This document shows, one piece after another, positions 1 to 7,469 of a DNA stretch of 24,160 bases. The notes beneath the pieces were generated by a model. The model did not search any database. It saw nothing but the letters and a program-made list of their open reading frames with translations, and was not told where the DNA came from. The stretch comes from DASQFI01 sp050264575 (GTDB lineage: Bacteria; Acidobacteriota; Vicinamibacteria; Vicinamibacterales; SCN-69-37), in contig JBLNGH010000209.1 of NCBI GenBank assembly GCA_050264575.1, positions 1 through 24,160 on the forward strand. The letters are read 5' to 3'. The stretch's first letter is position 1. Each line of letters opens with the position of its first letter. Made by a program: the position numbers and the translations under genes.

Positions 1-1313
1 AATTGAGCTGTGAACTGAAGAGCAAACTTCGTCTCAAGCGGCGTCAGCTTTGGTTGTGCCTGGAGAAGTTGCGCGACCGCGCCGGATGTTACAGCGGCCG
101 ACATGCTGGTCCCAGAAAGCCTCAAGTACGACCCGCCGTTTTCACCAATAACCCTGCGTTGAGGGTGATCTTTCCAGAGGGCGCTATCTTCCGAGACCGC
201 AGCAACGATTGCATTGCCAGGCGCAACAAGATCCGGCTTCATTTGCCATGTCGAAGAATCCTCCGGATCCCCCACTGGCCCGCGCGAGCTGAACGACGCA
301 ATCGCATCATCAGATCGCGCCACAGTTCCCCGCGTGTTGAGCGCGCCAACCGTCAAAGCGCCGGGTGTGTAGCCCGGCGAAATGACGGCGCCGACCACAG
401 GCGTGCCGTCGGGCAGCTTGCCCAGATTGCCGGCCGCGGCGACGACGACGATCCCCGACTCCACCGCTTGCTCAACGGCCTTCGCGAGCGGATCGTCCTG
501 CGGTGATCCCGACGCAGGATGACCGAGCGAAAGATTGATGACCCGGATGTTGTATCTGTCCTTGTTCTCGATCGTCCAGTAGAGCGCTTCGAGCACATCC
601 GACACGTAACCGGAGCCGTCGGCCTCGAGCACCTTCAGGCTGATCAGACTCGCGCCGGGCGCCATGCCCACGTACGCGCTGCCCTCCGCCGTCCGGCTTC
701 CCGCGCCGCTGCCCGCGATGATGCTCGCGACGTGCGTGCCGTGACCGTAGCCGTCCGACGCCGTGGTCTGAACGCCGTCGAGATCGCCGCGGAAATCGAG
801 CGACAGCATCAGACGACGAGTGAGATCCTCGTGCGCCGCAATGCCGGAGTCGATCACCGCAATGCCAATGCCTTTACCCGTGAGACCGCTGAAATTGCCG
901 GAGCCCTTCCCGGAACCCGCACGCCACAACTGACTCGCGCCCGTCGATTGCGCGGTGACGTTCGTCATGCCGAGCACCACGTCGTCCTGGCTCAGACCCG
1001 CGACATTGAGGTCGGACGCGAGCGCGTCGATCTGCGAGCCGGACCCGCCGAGCACTGCGCCGCTCGCGAGGCGCTTCAGCACACGCACGCCATACGTGCC
1101 GGCCAGGCGATCCACTTCCGCCTGAGGGCCTTCGTACAAGACCTTCACGGCGGCACCGCCGTCTTCGGAGAGCTGCTGGACCAGGCCGCGTGAGAGCTTG
1201 GCCCGATGTTGTGCAGTCGCAGGCAGGGGTACTGAAAGGATGGCCGCTATAAGACCGATAAACGTAATCAGACCCACGCGCCTGCCGGGGGAGGAGGGAG
1301 ACGGACGACTCAT
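1..1313 (-). CDS. Secreted subtilisin-like serine protease (peptidase S8), C-terminus cut by window edge
   Basis: The frame is open from an ATG at 1313 down to the left edge, so at least 437 residues are present and the C-terminal end is missing. Residues 1-38 look like a signal peptide: basic start, hydrophobic core and an Ala-Thr-Ala-Gln cleavage site. Residues about 40-125 resemble an I9-type inhibitory propeptide. The catalytic triad is visible in family order: Asp155 in VIDSG, His191 in GHGTHVAS and Ser403 in SGTSMSAA, with the oxyanion Asn296 in AAAGN. The enzyme should be exported, lose its propeptide and degrade protein outside the cytoplasm. It is divergent from the peptide-transporter operon across 312 bp, so both could serve peptide scavenging, but that is inference. 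No clear Shine-Dalgarno sequence precedes the ATG. Confidence 0.93.
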   Translation of the reverse strand, partial: MSRPSPSSPGRRVGLITFIGLIAAILSVPLPATAQHRAKLSRGLVQQLSEDGGAAVKVLYEGPQAEVDRLAGTYGVRVLKRLASGAVLGGSGSQIDALASDLNVAGLSQDDVVLGMTNVTAQSTGASQLWRAGSGKGSGNFSGLTGKGIGIAVIDSGIAAHEDLTRRLMLSLDFRGDLDGVQTTASDGYGHGTHVASIIAGSGAGSRTAEGSAYVGMAPGASLISLKVLEADGSGYVSDVLEALYWTIENKDRYNIRVINLSLGHPASGSPQDDPLAKAVEQAVESGIVVVAAAGNLGKLPDGTPVVGAVISPGYTPGALTVGALNTRGTVARSDDAIASFSSRGPVGDPEDSSTWQMKPDLVAPGNAIVAAVSEDSALWKDHPQRRVIGENGGSYLRLSGTSMSAAVTSGAVAQLLQAQPKLTPLETKFALQFTAQ

Positions 1314-1625
1314 TTTTGAATGCCCTGGGAGCTCAAGCCCACAAAATTGGTATTGAGCGGAATCCGTAATTAGCATGTACCGTACCAACGAATCTGTATT
1401 TCAATTTCGAGGATTCCGCTTAGTTCTTGAGCTGGAATCACTTCCGGGGACCCATCTCAACGACAATTCCGGTGGGTCAATTACGAAACCGTCAGATCGA
1501 TCCGAGATTCGGCATTCCACTGCTCTCGCAGGGCTCTTCGGACCCGGGTCAGAGACCGAAAATCCGGTCCGACACGGTCGGTTTTTGAAAGTGGATTTCA
1601 GATCGGTCAGAAAAGGCTGCCAATC
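1314..1625. other. Divergent intergenic region, no gene supported
   Basis: This 312-bp stretch separates the minus-strand protease from the plus-strand transporter operon, so it should hold both promoters. It is less GC-rich than its surroundings. I see a perfect 10-bp palindrome GACCCGGGTC at 1541-1550 and several GGTC/GACC-type short motifs between 1550 and 1610. I could not find a -35/-10 pair with acceptable spacing on either strand. An 84-codon open frame runs through it from 1375, but it overlaps the start of the next gene and has no recognisable protein features. Confidence 0.5.
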
Positions 1626-3365
1626 TTGAAATCGAGTCGACTAATCGGCTTCGTTTTGGCCGTTGCGGCGATTTCCGGCGCCGTCTATCTGGCCGGACCG
1701 AACCGGCCTGATAACAAAATTGCGACTCACGGGCCGAACACCGGAGGGAGGCTCGTCGCGCTCTACAGCTCAGAACCGAAAAGCTTCAATCGACTCGTGT
1801 CGCCGCTCGGAGCCGAGGAGCTCATCGCGCGACTCACGCACGCAACATTGATCCGGGTCAACAGAGTGTCCGGCGAGATCGAACCGCGTCTCGCTCGTGA
1901 GTGGTCGTCTTCCGCGGACGGACTGACGTGGACGTTCAAGCTGCGGGATGGCGTGACGTTCTCCGACGGCGTTCCATTCACGTCGGCCGATGTGCTGTTC
2001 ACGTTCGCGGCGCTGTACGACAAGCGCGTCGCCAGCCCGATCGCGGCTGGGCTGACCGTCAACGATCAGCCGCTCAAGCTTCGCGCTGTCGACGCTCACA
2101 CGATCTCCATGACGCTCCCCGCGGTGTATGGACCCGGCATCAGCATGCTCGACACGCTGCCGATTTTGCCGAAGCACAAACTGCAGCCGGCGCTCGACGC
2201 CGGCACGTTTCGAGACGCGTGGGGCGTCACGACGCCGCCGTCCGACCTCGCCGGCCTCGGGCCTTTCGTCCTGAAGCAGTACGCGCCGGGTGAACGGCTG
2301 GTCTTCGAGCGCAATCGCAGATTCTGGCTCCGCGACGAGGGCGGGCGTCCGCTGCCATATCTCGACGAGATTCAGATCGACATCGTCCCCGAGACGAACA
2401 ATGAAGTTCTGCGTCTCGAATCGCGGACCGCGGATCTCATCAGCGACAAGGTCCGGCCGGAAGATCTCGCCGCGCTGCGAAAGAAGGAAGCGGCCGGCGA
2501 TATCCGTCTGGTGGACGCCGGCGTCAGCACCGATCCCGATGTGCTGTGGTTCAACCTGGCACCGGGCGCGCCGGCCGCGAAGACCCGGCCGTGGCTGCAG
2601 CAAGAGGCCCTTCGTCACGCCATCTCGTACGCCGTCAACCGCCAGGTCATCGTGGACACCGTGTATCTCGGCGCGGCCGTCCCCATCTTCGGCCCGATCA
2701 CACCCGGCTACGGCGAGTGGTACCTTCCCGATCTGCCGCGGACGAGCTACGACCCGGGCACCGCCAGGACGCTGCTCGGATCGATCGGGCTGACCGATCG
2801 AGATGGAGACGGGATGCTGGAGGATGCGTCCGGCAAGCCGGCGCGCTTCTCGATCCTCACCGACAAAGGGCACACGCTCCGCGAACGCACGGCAGCCGTC
2901 ATCCAGCAGCAGCTCAAGGCAGTCGGTCTCGGTGTGGATGTCATCGGAACGGATCCTCCAACGCTGTTCTCCCGATACCAGCAGGGCACCTACGACGCGA
3001 TTCTTTTCTATGTGAGCGTCGATTCGACCGATCCGGCTCGCACGCCCGAGATCTGGATGAGCTCGGGCGCCTTCCACTTTTGGAATCCTCTGCAGAAGAA
3101 GCCGGCGACCGAATGGGAGGCCTCGATCGATTCGCTGATGCAGCGGCACGCGACGACGCTTGACAGAGCCGAGCGGCAGGGGCTGTTCGCGGAAGTCCAG
3201 AAGCTGCTGTCGGCGCATCTGCCGTTCCTGCACTTCACCGCACCGAAAGTCACGATCGCGATGAGCTCGCGGCTCAAAGGCGCGACCCCAGCCGTGCTCG
3301 ATCCGCCGGTGCTATGGAACGCGGAAGTGCTGTCCGTGTCGGGGCCCCTCGGCGGCCGGCAGTGA
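1626..3365 (+). CDS. ABC transporter substrate-binding protein, peptide/nickel family (SBP_bac_5)
   Basis: This 579-residue protein is the extracytoplasmic binding component of a Dpp/Opp-type importer. The start is a TTG at 1626, giving a basic N-terminus followed by a hydrophobic segment (residues 5-24) that acts as signal peptide or membrane anchor. No lipobox cysteine is visible, unlike many family members. Family-typical sequence includes LAREWSSSADGLTWTFKLRD near residue 90-110 and then FSDGVPFTSADV, and later ALRHAISYAVNR and YDPGTARTLL. A DRDGDG segment at residues 391-396, followed by acidic residues, looks like a calcium-binding loop. The gene overlaps the first permease by 4 bp. The substrate cannot be read from the sequence; di- or oligopeptides are the default for the family. 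Weak AAAGG upstream of the TTG. Confidence 0.92.
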   Translation: MKSSRLIGFVLAVAAISGAVYLAGPNRPDNKIATHGPNTGGRLVALYSSEPKSFNRLVSPLGAEELIARLTHATLIRVNRVSGEIEPRLAREWSSSADGLTWTFKLRDGVTFSDGVPFTSADVLFTFAALYDKRVASPIAAGLTVNDQPLKLRAVDAHTISMTLPAVYGPGISMLDTLPILPKHKLQPALDAGTFRDAWGVTTPPSDLAGLGPFVLKQYAPGERLVFERNRRFWLRDEGGRPLPYLDEIQIDIVPETNNEVLRLESRTADLISDKVRPEDLAALRKKEAAGDIRLVDAGVSTDPDVLWFNLAPGAPAAKTRPWLQQEALRHAISYAVNRQVIVDTVYLGAAVPIFGPITPGYGEWYLPDLPRTSYDPGTARTLLGSIGLTDRDGDGMLEDASGKPARFSILTDKGHTLRERTAAVIQQQLKAVGLGVDVIGTDPPTLFSRYQQGTYDAILFYVSVDSTDPARTPEIWMSSGAFHFWNPLQKKPATEWEASIDSLMQRHATTLDRAERQGLFAEVQKLLSAHLPFLHFTAPKVTIAMSSRLKGATPAVLDPPVLWNAEVLSVSGPLGGRQ

Positions 3366-4282
3366 GCGGTCAACTCTGGACTTTTCTCATTCGAAGATCG
3401 CTTGGCGCCATCTTCTTCGTTGCGATCGTATCGATTGCGGCGCTGGTGCTGGTCCGCCTCGCGCCCGGTGATGCGACGACCGAGCTCGCGCTGGCCCACG
3501 CGGATCGGGCCTCGATAGAGGCGGCTCGCGCCCGCTTTGGTCTCGATCGTTCCATCCTCGCGCAAGTGGGGGCGTGGCTCGCCGGGCTTGGCCGTCTGGA
3601 TCTCGGACAGTCCTCGCTCTACAGCCGGCCCGTGGCCGATCTGGTGATGGAGCGCGGGCGTCGGACCGCGTACCTCGCGGCGCTGGCGCTGTTCGTTGCG
3701 ACGGCGATCGGGTTGCCCCTCGGTGTGCTGACGGGCTCGCGTCCGCACGGAGTTGTGACCGCGATCGTGACGCCTGTTTCGATCGCGCTGGTTGCCTGTC
3801 CGCCAATCGTCGGGGTGCTGGCGCTGTTGCTTCTCGCGGTCACGACGGGCTGGTTCTCCACGGCTCCCGGCGCGGTGCTGGTGCCGACGCTGGCGCTGGC
3901 GCTTCCGCTCGCCGCGACGCTCGAGCGGCTGCAATCGCAGGCTACAGCTGAAACGCTGGCGGCTCCCGACGTCGCCGCCGCGGTCGCGCGGGGCGTGCCG
4001 CCGGCACGGCTGGTCTGGATTCACGCGGCTCGTCAATCCCTTCGGCCGGTCCTGGGCGTGTACGGCATCGTCATCGGGACGCTCTTCAGCGGATCGCTGG
4101 CGGTGGAGACCATCACGGCCTGGCCGGGAATCGGCCGGCTCATGTACGACGCGCTCGTCGGACGCGATCTGTTTCTCGTTGCCGGATGCGCGCTGGCGGG
4201 AGCCGTGCTCATCGCCCTGGGCAACGTCATTGCCGATCTCATTCGGGCGGTCGCGGATCCGCGAGTCAGAGAGCAACTATGA
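3362..4282 (+). CDS. ABC transporter permease, DppB/OppB type
   Basis: A 306-residue inner-membrane permease that pairs with the next gene to form the channel of a peptide-type importer. I chose the GTG at 3362, which overlaps the stop of the binding-protein gene (GTGA), giving the typical short cytoplasmic start before a first membrane segment at residues 10-28. About five further hydrophobic segments follow. The region from roughly residue 195 to 225 (TLAAPDVAAAVARGVPPARL and following) matches the EAA loop that contacts the ATPase. AWPGIGRLMYDAL near residue 258 is characteristic of DppB-like proteins. Translational coupling on both sides supports a single operon. An upstream in-frame ATG at 3314 lies inside the previous gene and would add residues not seen in the family. 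Confidence 0.92.
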   Translation: MSGQLWTFLIRRSLGAIFFVAIVSIAALVLVRLAPGDATTELALAHADRASIEAARARFGLDRSILAQVGAWLAGLGRLDLGQSSLYSRPVADLVMERGRRTAYLAALALFVATAIGLPLGVLTGSRPHGVVTAIVTPVSIALVACPPIVGVLALLLLAVTTGWFSTAPGAVLVPTLALALPLAATLERLQSQATAETLAAPDVAAAVARGVPPARLVWIHAARQSLRPVLGVYGIVIGTLFSGSLAVETITAWPGIGRLMYDALVGRDLFLVAGCALAGAVLIALGNVIADLIRAVADPRVREQL

Positions 4283-5301
4283 CGGGCCGCATCGGGCGTC
4301 GCGTCGGACTCGGCATTCTCGCCGTGTTTGCCGCGATGGCGCTCCTGGCGCCGGTCATCGCGCCAAATGATCCGAGCGATCAGTTCGGCGATCGCGCGTA
4401 TGCGCCGCCGAGCCGCATCAGGATTCGGGACGCGGCAGGATTACGCGCGCCTTTCATTTACAAGCACGTGCTCGAGGATCGGGTGCTTCGCATCTACCGG
4501 GAAGAGCCGGCGTCGCCTGTGGCGCTGCGCTGGTTTGCGGGCGGACGGCTCGTGTCGACCGCATCTGACAATCCGCTGCTGCTGCTTGGAGCCGACGCGC
4601 TCGGCCGCGATCTGTTCTCGCGCCTGGTGTTCGGCGCTCGTCTGTCGCTTGGCGTCGTCCTGCTGGGAACGATTGGCGCCATCGTCCTGGGCACGCTCAT
4701 CGGCGGCGTGGCCGGTAGTCTCGGCGGCGGCCTCGAGGCGGTATTGATGCGAGTCGCGGACTTCGTGCTGGTCCTGCCGGGCGCGTATTTGATTCTCGCG
4801 CTTCGCGGCGTGCTGCCGCAGGTCATGTCGGCGTCGGAAGTGTTTGTGCTGATGTCGGCGCTCTTCGCCGTTGCGGCGTGGCCGCACGTGGCGCGCGGGG
4901 TCCGAGCCATCGTCGCGGTCGAGCGCGTGCGCGACTATGCCGATGCGGCGCGCGCCGCCGGCGCCGGCCCGTTCAGGCTCGTGCGCCACCTGCTCCCCGC
5001 CGCGCGCGGATTCCTCGCGGTCGAGATCGTGTTGCTCGTGCCTGCGCTCCTCGTCGCAGAAGCCACGGTGTCGTACCTCGGTCTTGGATTTCCGGAGCCT
5101 GACGCCAGTTGGGGAACCATGCTCCAGGACGCGGCGAACGTTCGCGTGATGGCCGAAGCGCCGTGGATGCTGGCGCCGGCGGCCGCGCTCTTTCTCGTCG
5201 TGCTCGGCGTGCAACTGCTGGGATCGACACGGGCATCGGCGACGGTGCTCCGGCTTGGCGACACGCGGTTCCCGTTGACAGCCGCGACCGCGCGCCGATA
5301 G
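4279..5301 (+). CDS. ABC transporter permease, DppC/OppC type, with enlarged first periplasmic loop
   Basis: A 340-residue second permease subunit. The ATG at 4279 overlaps the previous stop (ATGA), which fixes the start. The first membrane segment is at residues 9-28, and DALGRDLFSRLVFGARLSL near residue 105 is the standard DppC entry to the transmembrane core. The EAA-type loop is DYADAARAAGAGPFRLVRHL near residue 220. SYLGLGFPEPDASWGTML near residue 275 is also a strong family signature. The loop between the first membrane segment and the core is about 50 residues longer than in E. coli-like DppC. The operon contains no ATP-binding subunit, so the ATPases must be encoded elsewhere or shared with another transporter. 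Confidence 0.92.
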   Translation: MTGRIGRRVGLGILAVFAAMALLAPVIAPNDPSDQFGDRAYAPPSRIRIRDAAGLRAPFIYKHVLEDRVLRIYREEPASPVALRWFAGGRLVSTASDNPLLLLGADALGRDLFSRLVFGARLSLGVVLLGTIGAIVLGTLIGGVAGSLGGGLEAVLMRVADFVLVLPGAYLILALRGVLPQVMSASEVFVLMSALFAVAAWPHVARGVRAIVAVERVRDYADAARAAGAGPFRLVRHLLPAARGFLAVEIVLLVPALLVAEATVSYLGLGFPEPDASWGTMLQDAANVRVMAEAPWMLAPAAALFLVVLGVQLLGSTRASATVLRLGDTRFPLTAATARR

Positions 5302-5313
5302 CCTCGGTTCATC

Positions 5314-6222
5314 ATGAAGGACCGACTGAGAGGCATCTTTCCACCCATTCCGACCTCGTTCGACGAACGCGGTGATGTCGACACGACAGCCATCGCAGCC
5401 AACGTCCGGCAATGGATGACGACCGGGCTTGTCGGCATTCTCGCGCTCGGATCGAACGGCGAGGCGGGACTTCTCACCGAAGACGAATCGGACAGAGTCG
5501 TGCGCGCCGTGCGCGACGCTGTGCCATCCAGCCGGTTGCTGATCGTCGGCACCGGCCGCGAATCGACGCGCGCGACGATCGCGGCCACTCGACGCGCCGC
5601 GGATCTCGGCGCCGACGCGGTGCTCGTTCGCACGCCATCGTTCTTCAAGTCGCAGATGACCGCCGACGCGCTGACCAGACACTACGTTGCTGTCGCAGAC
5701 GCCTCGCCCGTGCCCGTGCTGCTGTACAACCTTCCGGGCCCGACGGGCATCAGCCTCACATTGCCGGTGATTCAAGCGGTCGCCGAACACACGAACATCG
5801 CCGGCGTGAAAGAAACGAGTCCGGAGCTCGATCGCCTGAGCCAGTTCGCGGCGGTGCGGGCTGAACGATTCTCGGTCCTGTGCGGATGGGCGCCGGTCGT
5901 CTACCCGGCGATCGTCGCCGGCGCCACCGGAGCGATTCTCGCCGTCGCCAACGTGCTGCCGGACGAAACGGTGTCGCTGTTCGAGCATGTTCGCGCGGGT
6001 CGTCATCCGGAGGCCTTGGCGCTGCAGCGCCGTTTGACGCCGATTGCGCAGCTCGTCAGCACGACATACGGAGTGGCCGGGCTCAAGCTCGCGCTCGATC
6101 TCGCCGGCTATCGCGGCGGTCCGGTGCGGGCGCCGCTGCTTCCGATCTCCGACCGCGCCCGCACGGAAATCACGCAGGCGCTCGAGGCCGTACGCGGCGC
6201 GGCCGGGGTCGTGCAGGGCTAA
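5314..6222 (+). CDS. DapA-fold class I aldolase, likely 4-hydroxy-2-oxoglutarate aldolase-like
   Basis: A 302-residue TIM-barrel aldolase of the dihydrodipicolinate synthase/N-acetylneuraminate lyase family. The Schiff-base lysine is Lys166 in GVKETS, the catalytic tyrosine is Tyr138 in LLYNLP, and the substrate-carboxylate loop is GSNGE at 46-50. True DHDPS usually has GTTGE at that place. GSNGE, the RLL-GTGRESTRATI stretch, the HYVAVADASPVPVLLYN stretch and the YRGGPVRAPL stretch near the end recall eukaryotic 4-hydroxy-2-oxoglutarate aldolase (HOGA1). That enzyme splits 4-hydroxy-2-oxoglutarate into pyruvate and glyoxylate in hydroxyproline breakdown. The next gene is an alanine-glyoxylate-type aminotransferase, which would consume the glyoxylate. 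Exact substrate is inferred; another 2-keto-acid aldolase is possible. It begins 12 bp after the permease and is probably in the same operon. Confidence 0.85.
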   Translation: MKDRLRGIFPPIPTSFDERGDVDTTAIAANVRQWMTTGLVGILALGSNGEAGLLTEDESDRVVRAVRDAVPSSRLLIVGTGRESTRATIAATRRAADLGADAVLVRTPSFFKSQMTADALTRHYVAVADASPVPVLLYNLPGPTGISLTLPVIQAVAEHTNIAGVKETSPELDRLSQFAAVRAERFSVLCGWAPVVYPAIVAGATGAILAVANVLPDETVSLFEHVRAGRHPEALALQRRLTPIAQLVSTTYGVAGLKLALDLAGYRGGPVRAPLLPISDRARTEITQALEAVRGAAGVVQG

Positions 6223-6264
6223 CCGCGCCGGGTCTTCACGATCGCGTCCCGCGCTTGGAACGAC

Positions 6265-7359
6265 GTGCTGCCAACGACCGAACGGCTTCTGCTCGGACCG
6301 GGACCATCACCGGTATCCGCCCGCGTGCTCGCCGCGCTTGGCGCGGCTCCGCGATCACATCTCGATCCCGATCTCGTCGCGCTGCTCGACGACATCCGCG
6401 CGAAGCTCGCGCGGGCGTTTGCCGCGCCCGACGGGGCGCTCACGCTTGCGATTTCCGGCACTGGCACGTCCGGCATGGAAGCCGTCGTCGCCAATCTCAC
6501 GAAGCCCGGCAGCCGCGCGCTCGTCGTCGTGACCGGCTATTTCGGCGCCAGGCTGGCAGAGATGCTGTCGCGCTACGGCGCGGAGATCACGCGGCTCGAC
6601 GTGGAGTGGGGGCGTGCGGTCGATCCCGCCCTCGTCGAGCGCGCGCTCGGCGCGGGCAGATTCGACCTCGTCGCCGTCGTTCATGCCGAGACGTCTACGG
6701 GCGTGCTCAACCCGGTTCGCGACGTCGCGCGTCTCGCCCGTGCGCGTGACGCCCTCACGATCGTCGACGCCGTCACGTCGCTCGGCGCCATGCCGCTCGA
6801 CGTCGGCGCCTGGCAGATCGACGCGTGCTATTCGTGCTCGCAGAAAGGGCTGGGCGCGCCGTCGGGCCTGTCGCCGGTCGTGTTTGCGCCGCGCGCGCTC
6901 GAACGGCGCGTCACCTGCCGCAGTTTCTATTTCGATCTGTCGCTCATCGAGGACTACTGGCTTCGCCGGAAGTATCACCACACGATCTCGGCCCCTCTCG
7001 TTTATGCGCTGTCCGCAGCGCTCGACGAAATGCTCGAGGAAGGGCTCGCGCCGCGCTGGCAGCGTCACGAGCGCGTCCATCTGGCGCTGTCCTCCGCGAT
7101 GAAACCGTTAGGACTCTCGTTCCTTCCTCCGGACGGTGAACGCCTCTGGAGTCTCAACGCCGTGCGCGTACCTGCTGGAGTTGACGACGCCGCTGTTCGG
7201 GCATGCCTCTTGCAACGTCACCACATTGAGATTGGAGCGGGCCTCGGACCTCTCGCCGGAAAAATCTGGCGGATCGGGTTGATGGGATCCGGAGCCACTG
7301 ACTCGAGCGTCGAGCGCGTCTCGCGCGCGCTCACCGACGCGTTGACGATCACGACGTAG
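6265..7359 (+). CDS. Class V aminotransferase, alanine-glyoxylate / serine-pyruvate type
   Basis: A 364-residue PLP enzyme of fold type I. It begins with LLLGPGPSPVS, the standard opening of alanine-glyoxylate aminotransferases. GTGTSGMEA at 66-74 binds the cofactor phosphate, HAETSTG at 140-146 and IVDAVTSLG at 166-174 (Asp168 pairs with the pyridine nitrogen) follow, and the PLP lysine is Lys194 in SQKGLGAPSG. The family reaction moves an amino group from alanine or serine to glyoxylate, making glycine. The preceding aldolase would produce glyoxylate, so the pair makes chemical sense. The start is a GTG at 6265 with TGGAA a few bases upstream. Phosphoserine or 2-aminoethylphosphonate aminotransferases are related, but the motifs fit this group better. 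Confidence 0.9.
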   Translation: MLPTTERLLLGPGPSPVSARVLAALGAAPRSHLDPDLVALLDDIRAKLARAFAAPDGALTLAISGTGTSGMEAVVANLTKPGSRALVVVTGYFGARLAEMLSRYGAEITRLDVEWGRAVDPALVERALGAGRFDLVAVVHAETSTGVLNPVRDVARLARARDALTIVDAVTSLGAMPLDVGAWQIDACYSCSQKGLGAPSGLSPVVFAPRALERRVTCRSFYFDLSLIEDYWLRRKYHHTISAPLVYALSAALDEMLEEGLAPRWQRHERVHLALSSAMKPLGLSFLPPDGERLWSLNAVRVPAGVDDAAVRACLLQRHHIEIGAGLGPLAGKIWRIGLMGSGATDSSVERVSRALTDALTITT

Positions 7360-7392
7360 CCGCGGGCGTCAGCCCGCCCGCGCAGGAGTAGG

Positions 7393-7444
7393 GCGGACTG
7401 ATTCCCAAGTCCGCCGCACAACGCGGACTTAGGGATCAATCCGC
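7393..7444. repeat. Nested intergenic palindrome (REP/BIME-like)
   Basis: Two 22-nt arms (7393-7414 and 7423-7444) are reverse complements with two mismatches and one G-T pair, around the loop CGCACAAC. Each arm is itself a small hairpin: GCGGACT at 7393-7399 pairs with AGTCCGC at 7408-7414, and GCGGA at 7423-7427 pairs with TCCGC at 7440-7444. A separate short hairpin, GCGGGC-GTCA-GCCCGC, lies at 7362-7377 just after the aminotransferase stop. No T-tract follows on the plus strand. This nested layout is typical of paired REP sequences rather than a simple terminator. It fills most of the 110 bp between the aminotransferase and the M48 gene and ends 14 bp before the latter's GGAGG. Confidence 0.75.
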
Positions 7445-7469
7445 GCTACCCATTGCGTGGAGGAACAGC

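Noticed and set aside
3..1193. Two plus-strand frames opposite the subtilisin-like protease
   Set aside because: The minus strand carries a complete catalytic triad in order, so these plus-strand frames are shadows.
1375..1629. 84-codon open frame in the divergent intergenic region
   Set aside because: It overlaps the start of the binding-protein gene, shows no domain, signal or ribosome binding site, and lies where two promoters are expected.
1770..3233. Long minus-strand frame of about 487 codons opposite the binding-protein gene
   Set aside because: It is antisense to a gene with clear family features. Its product is Arg-rich without any recognisable domain, a usual artefact of GC-rich DNA.
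4441..6006. Minus-strand frame of about 521 codons opposite the DppC and aldolase genes
   Set aside because: Same artefact: rich in Arg, His and Gln, and it spans two well-supported genes on the other strand.
5314..6222. Calling the aldolase dapA (lysine pathway), given lysA in the same window
   Set aside because: GSNGE in place of GTTGE, the aminotransferase neighbour and the 15-kb distance from lysA argue against the lysine pathway role.
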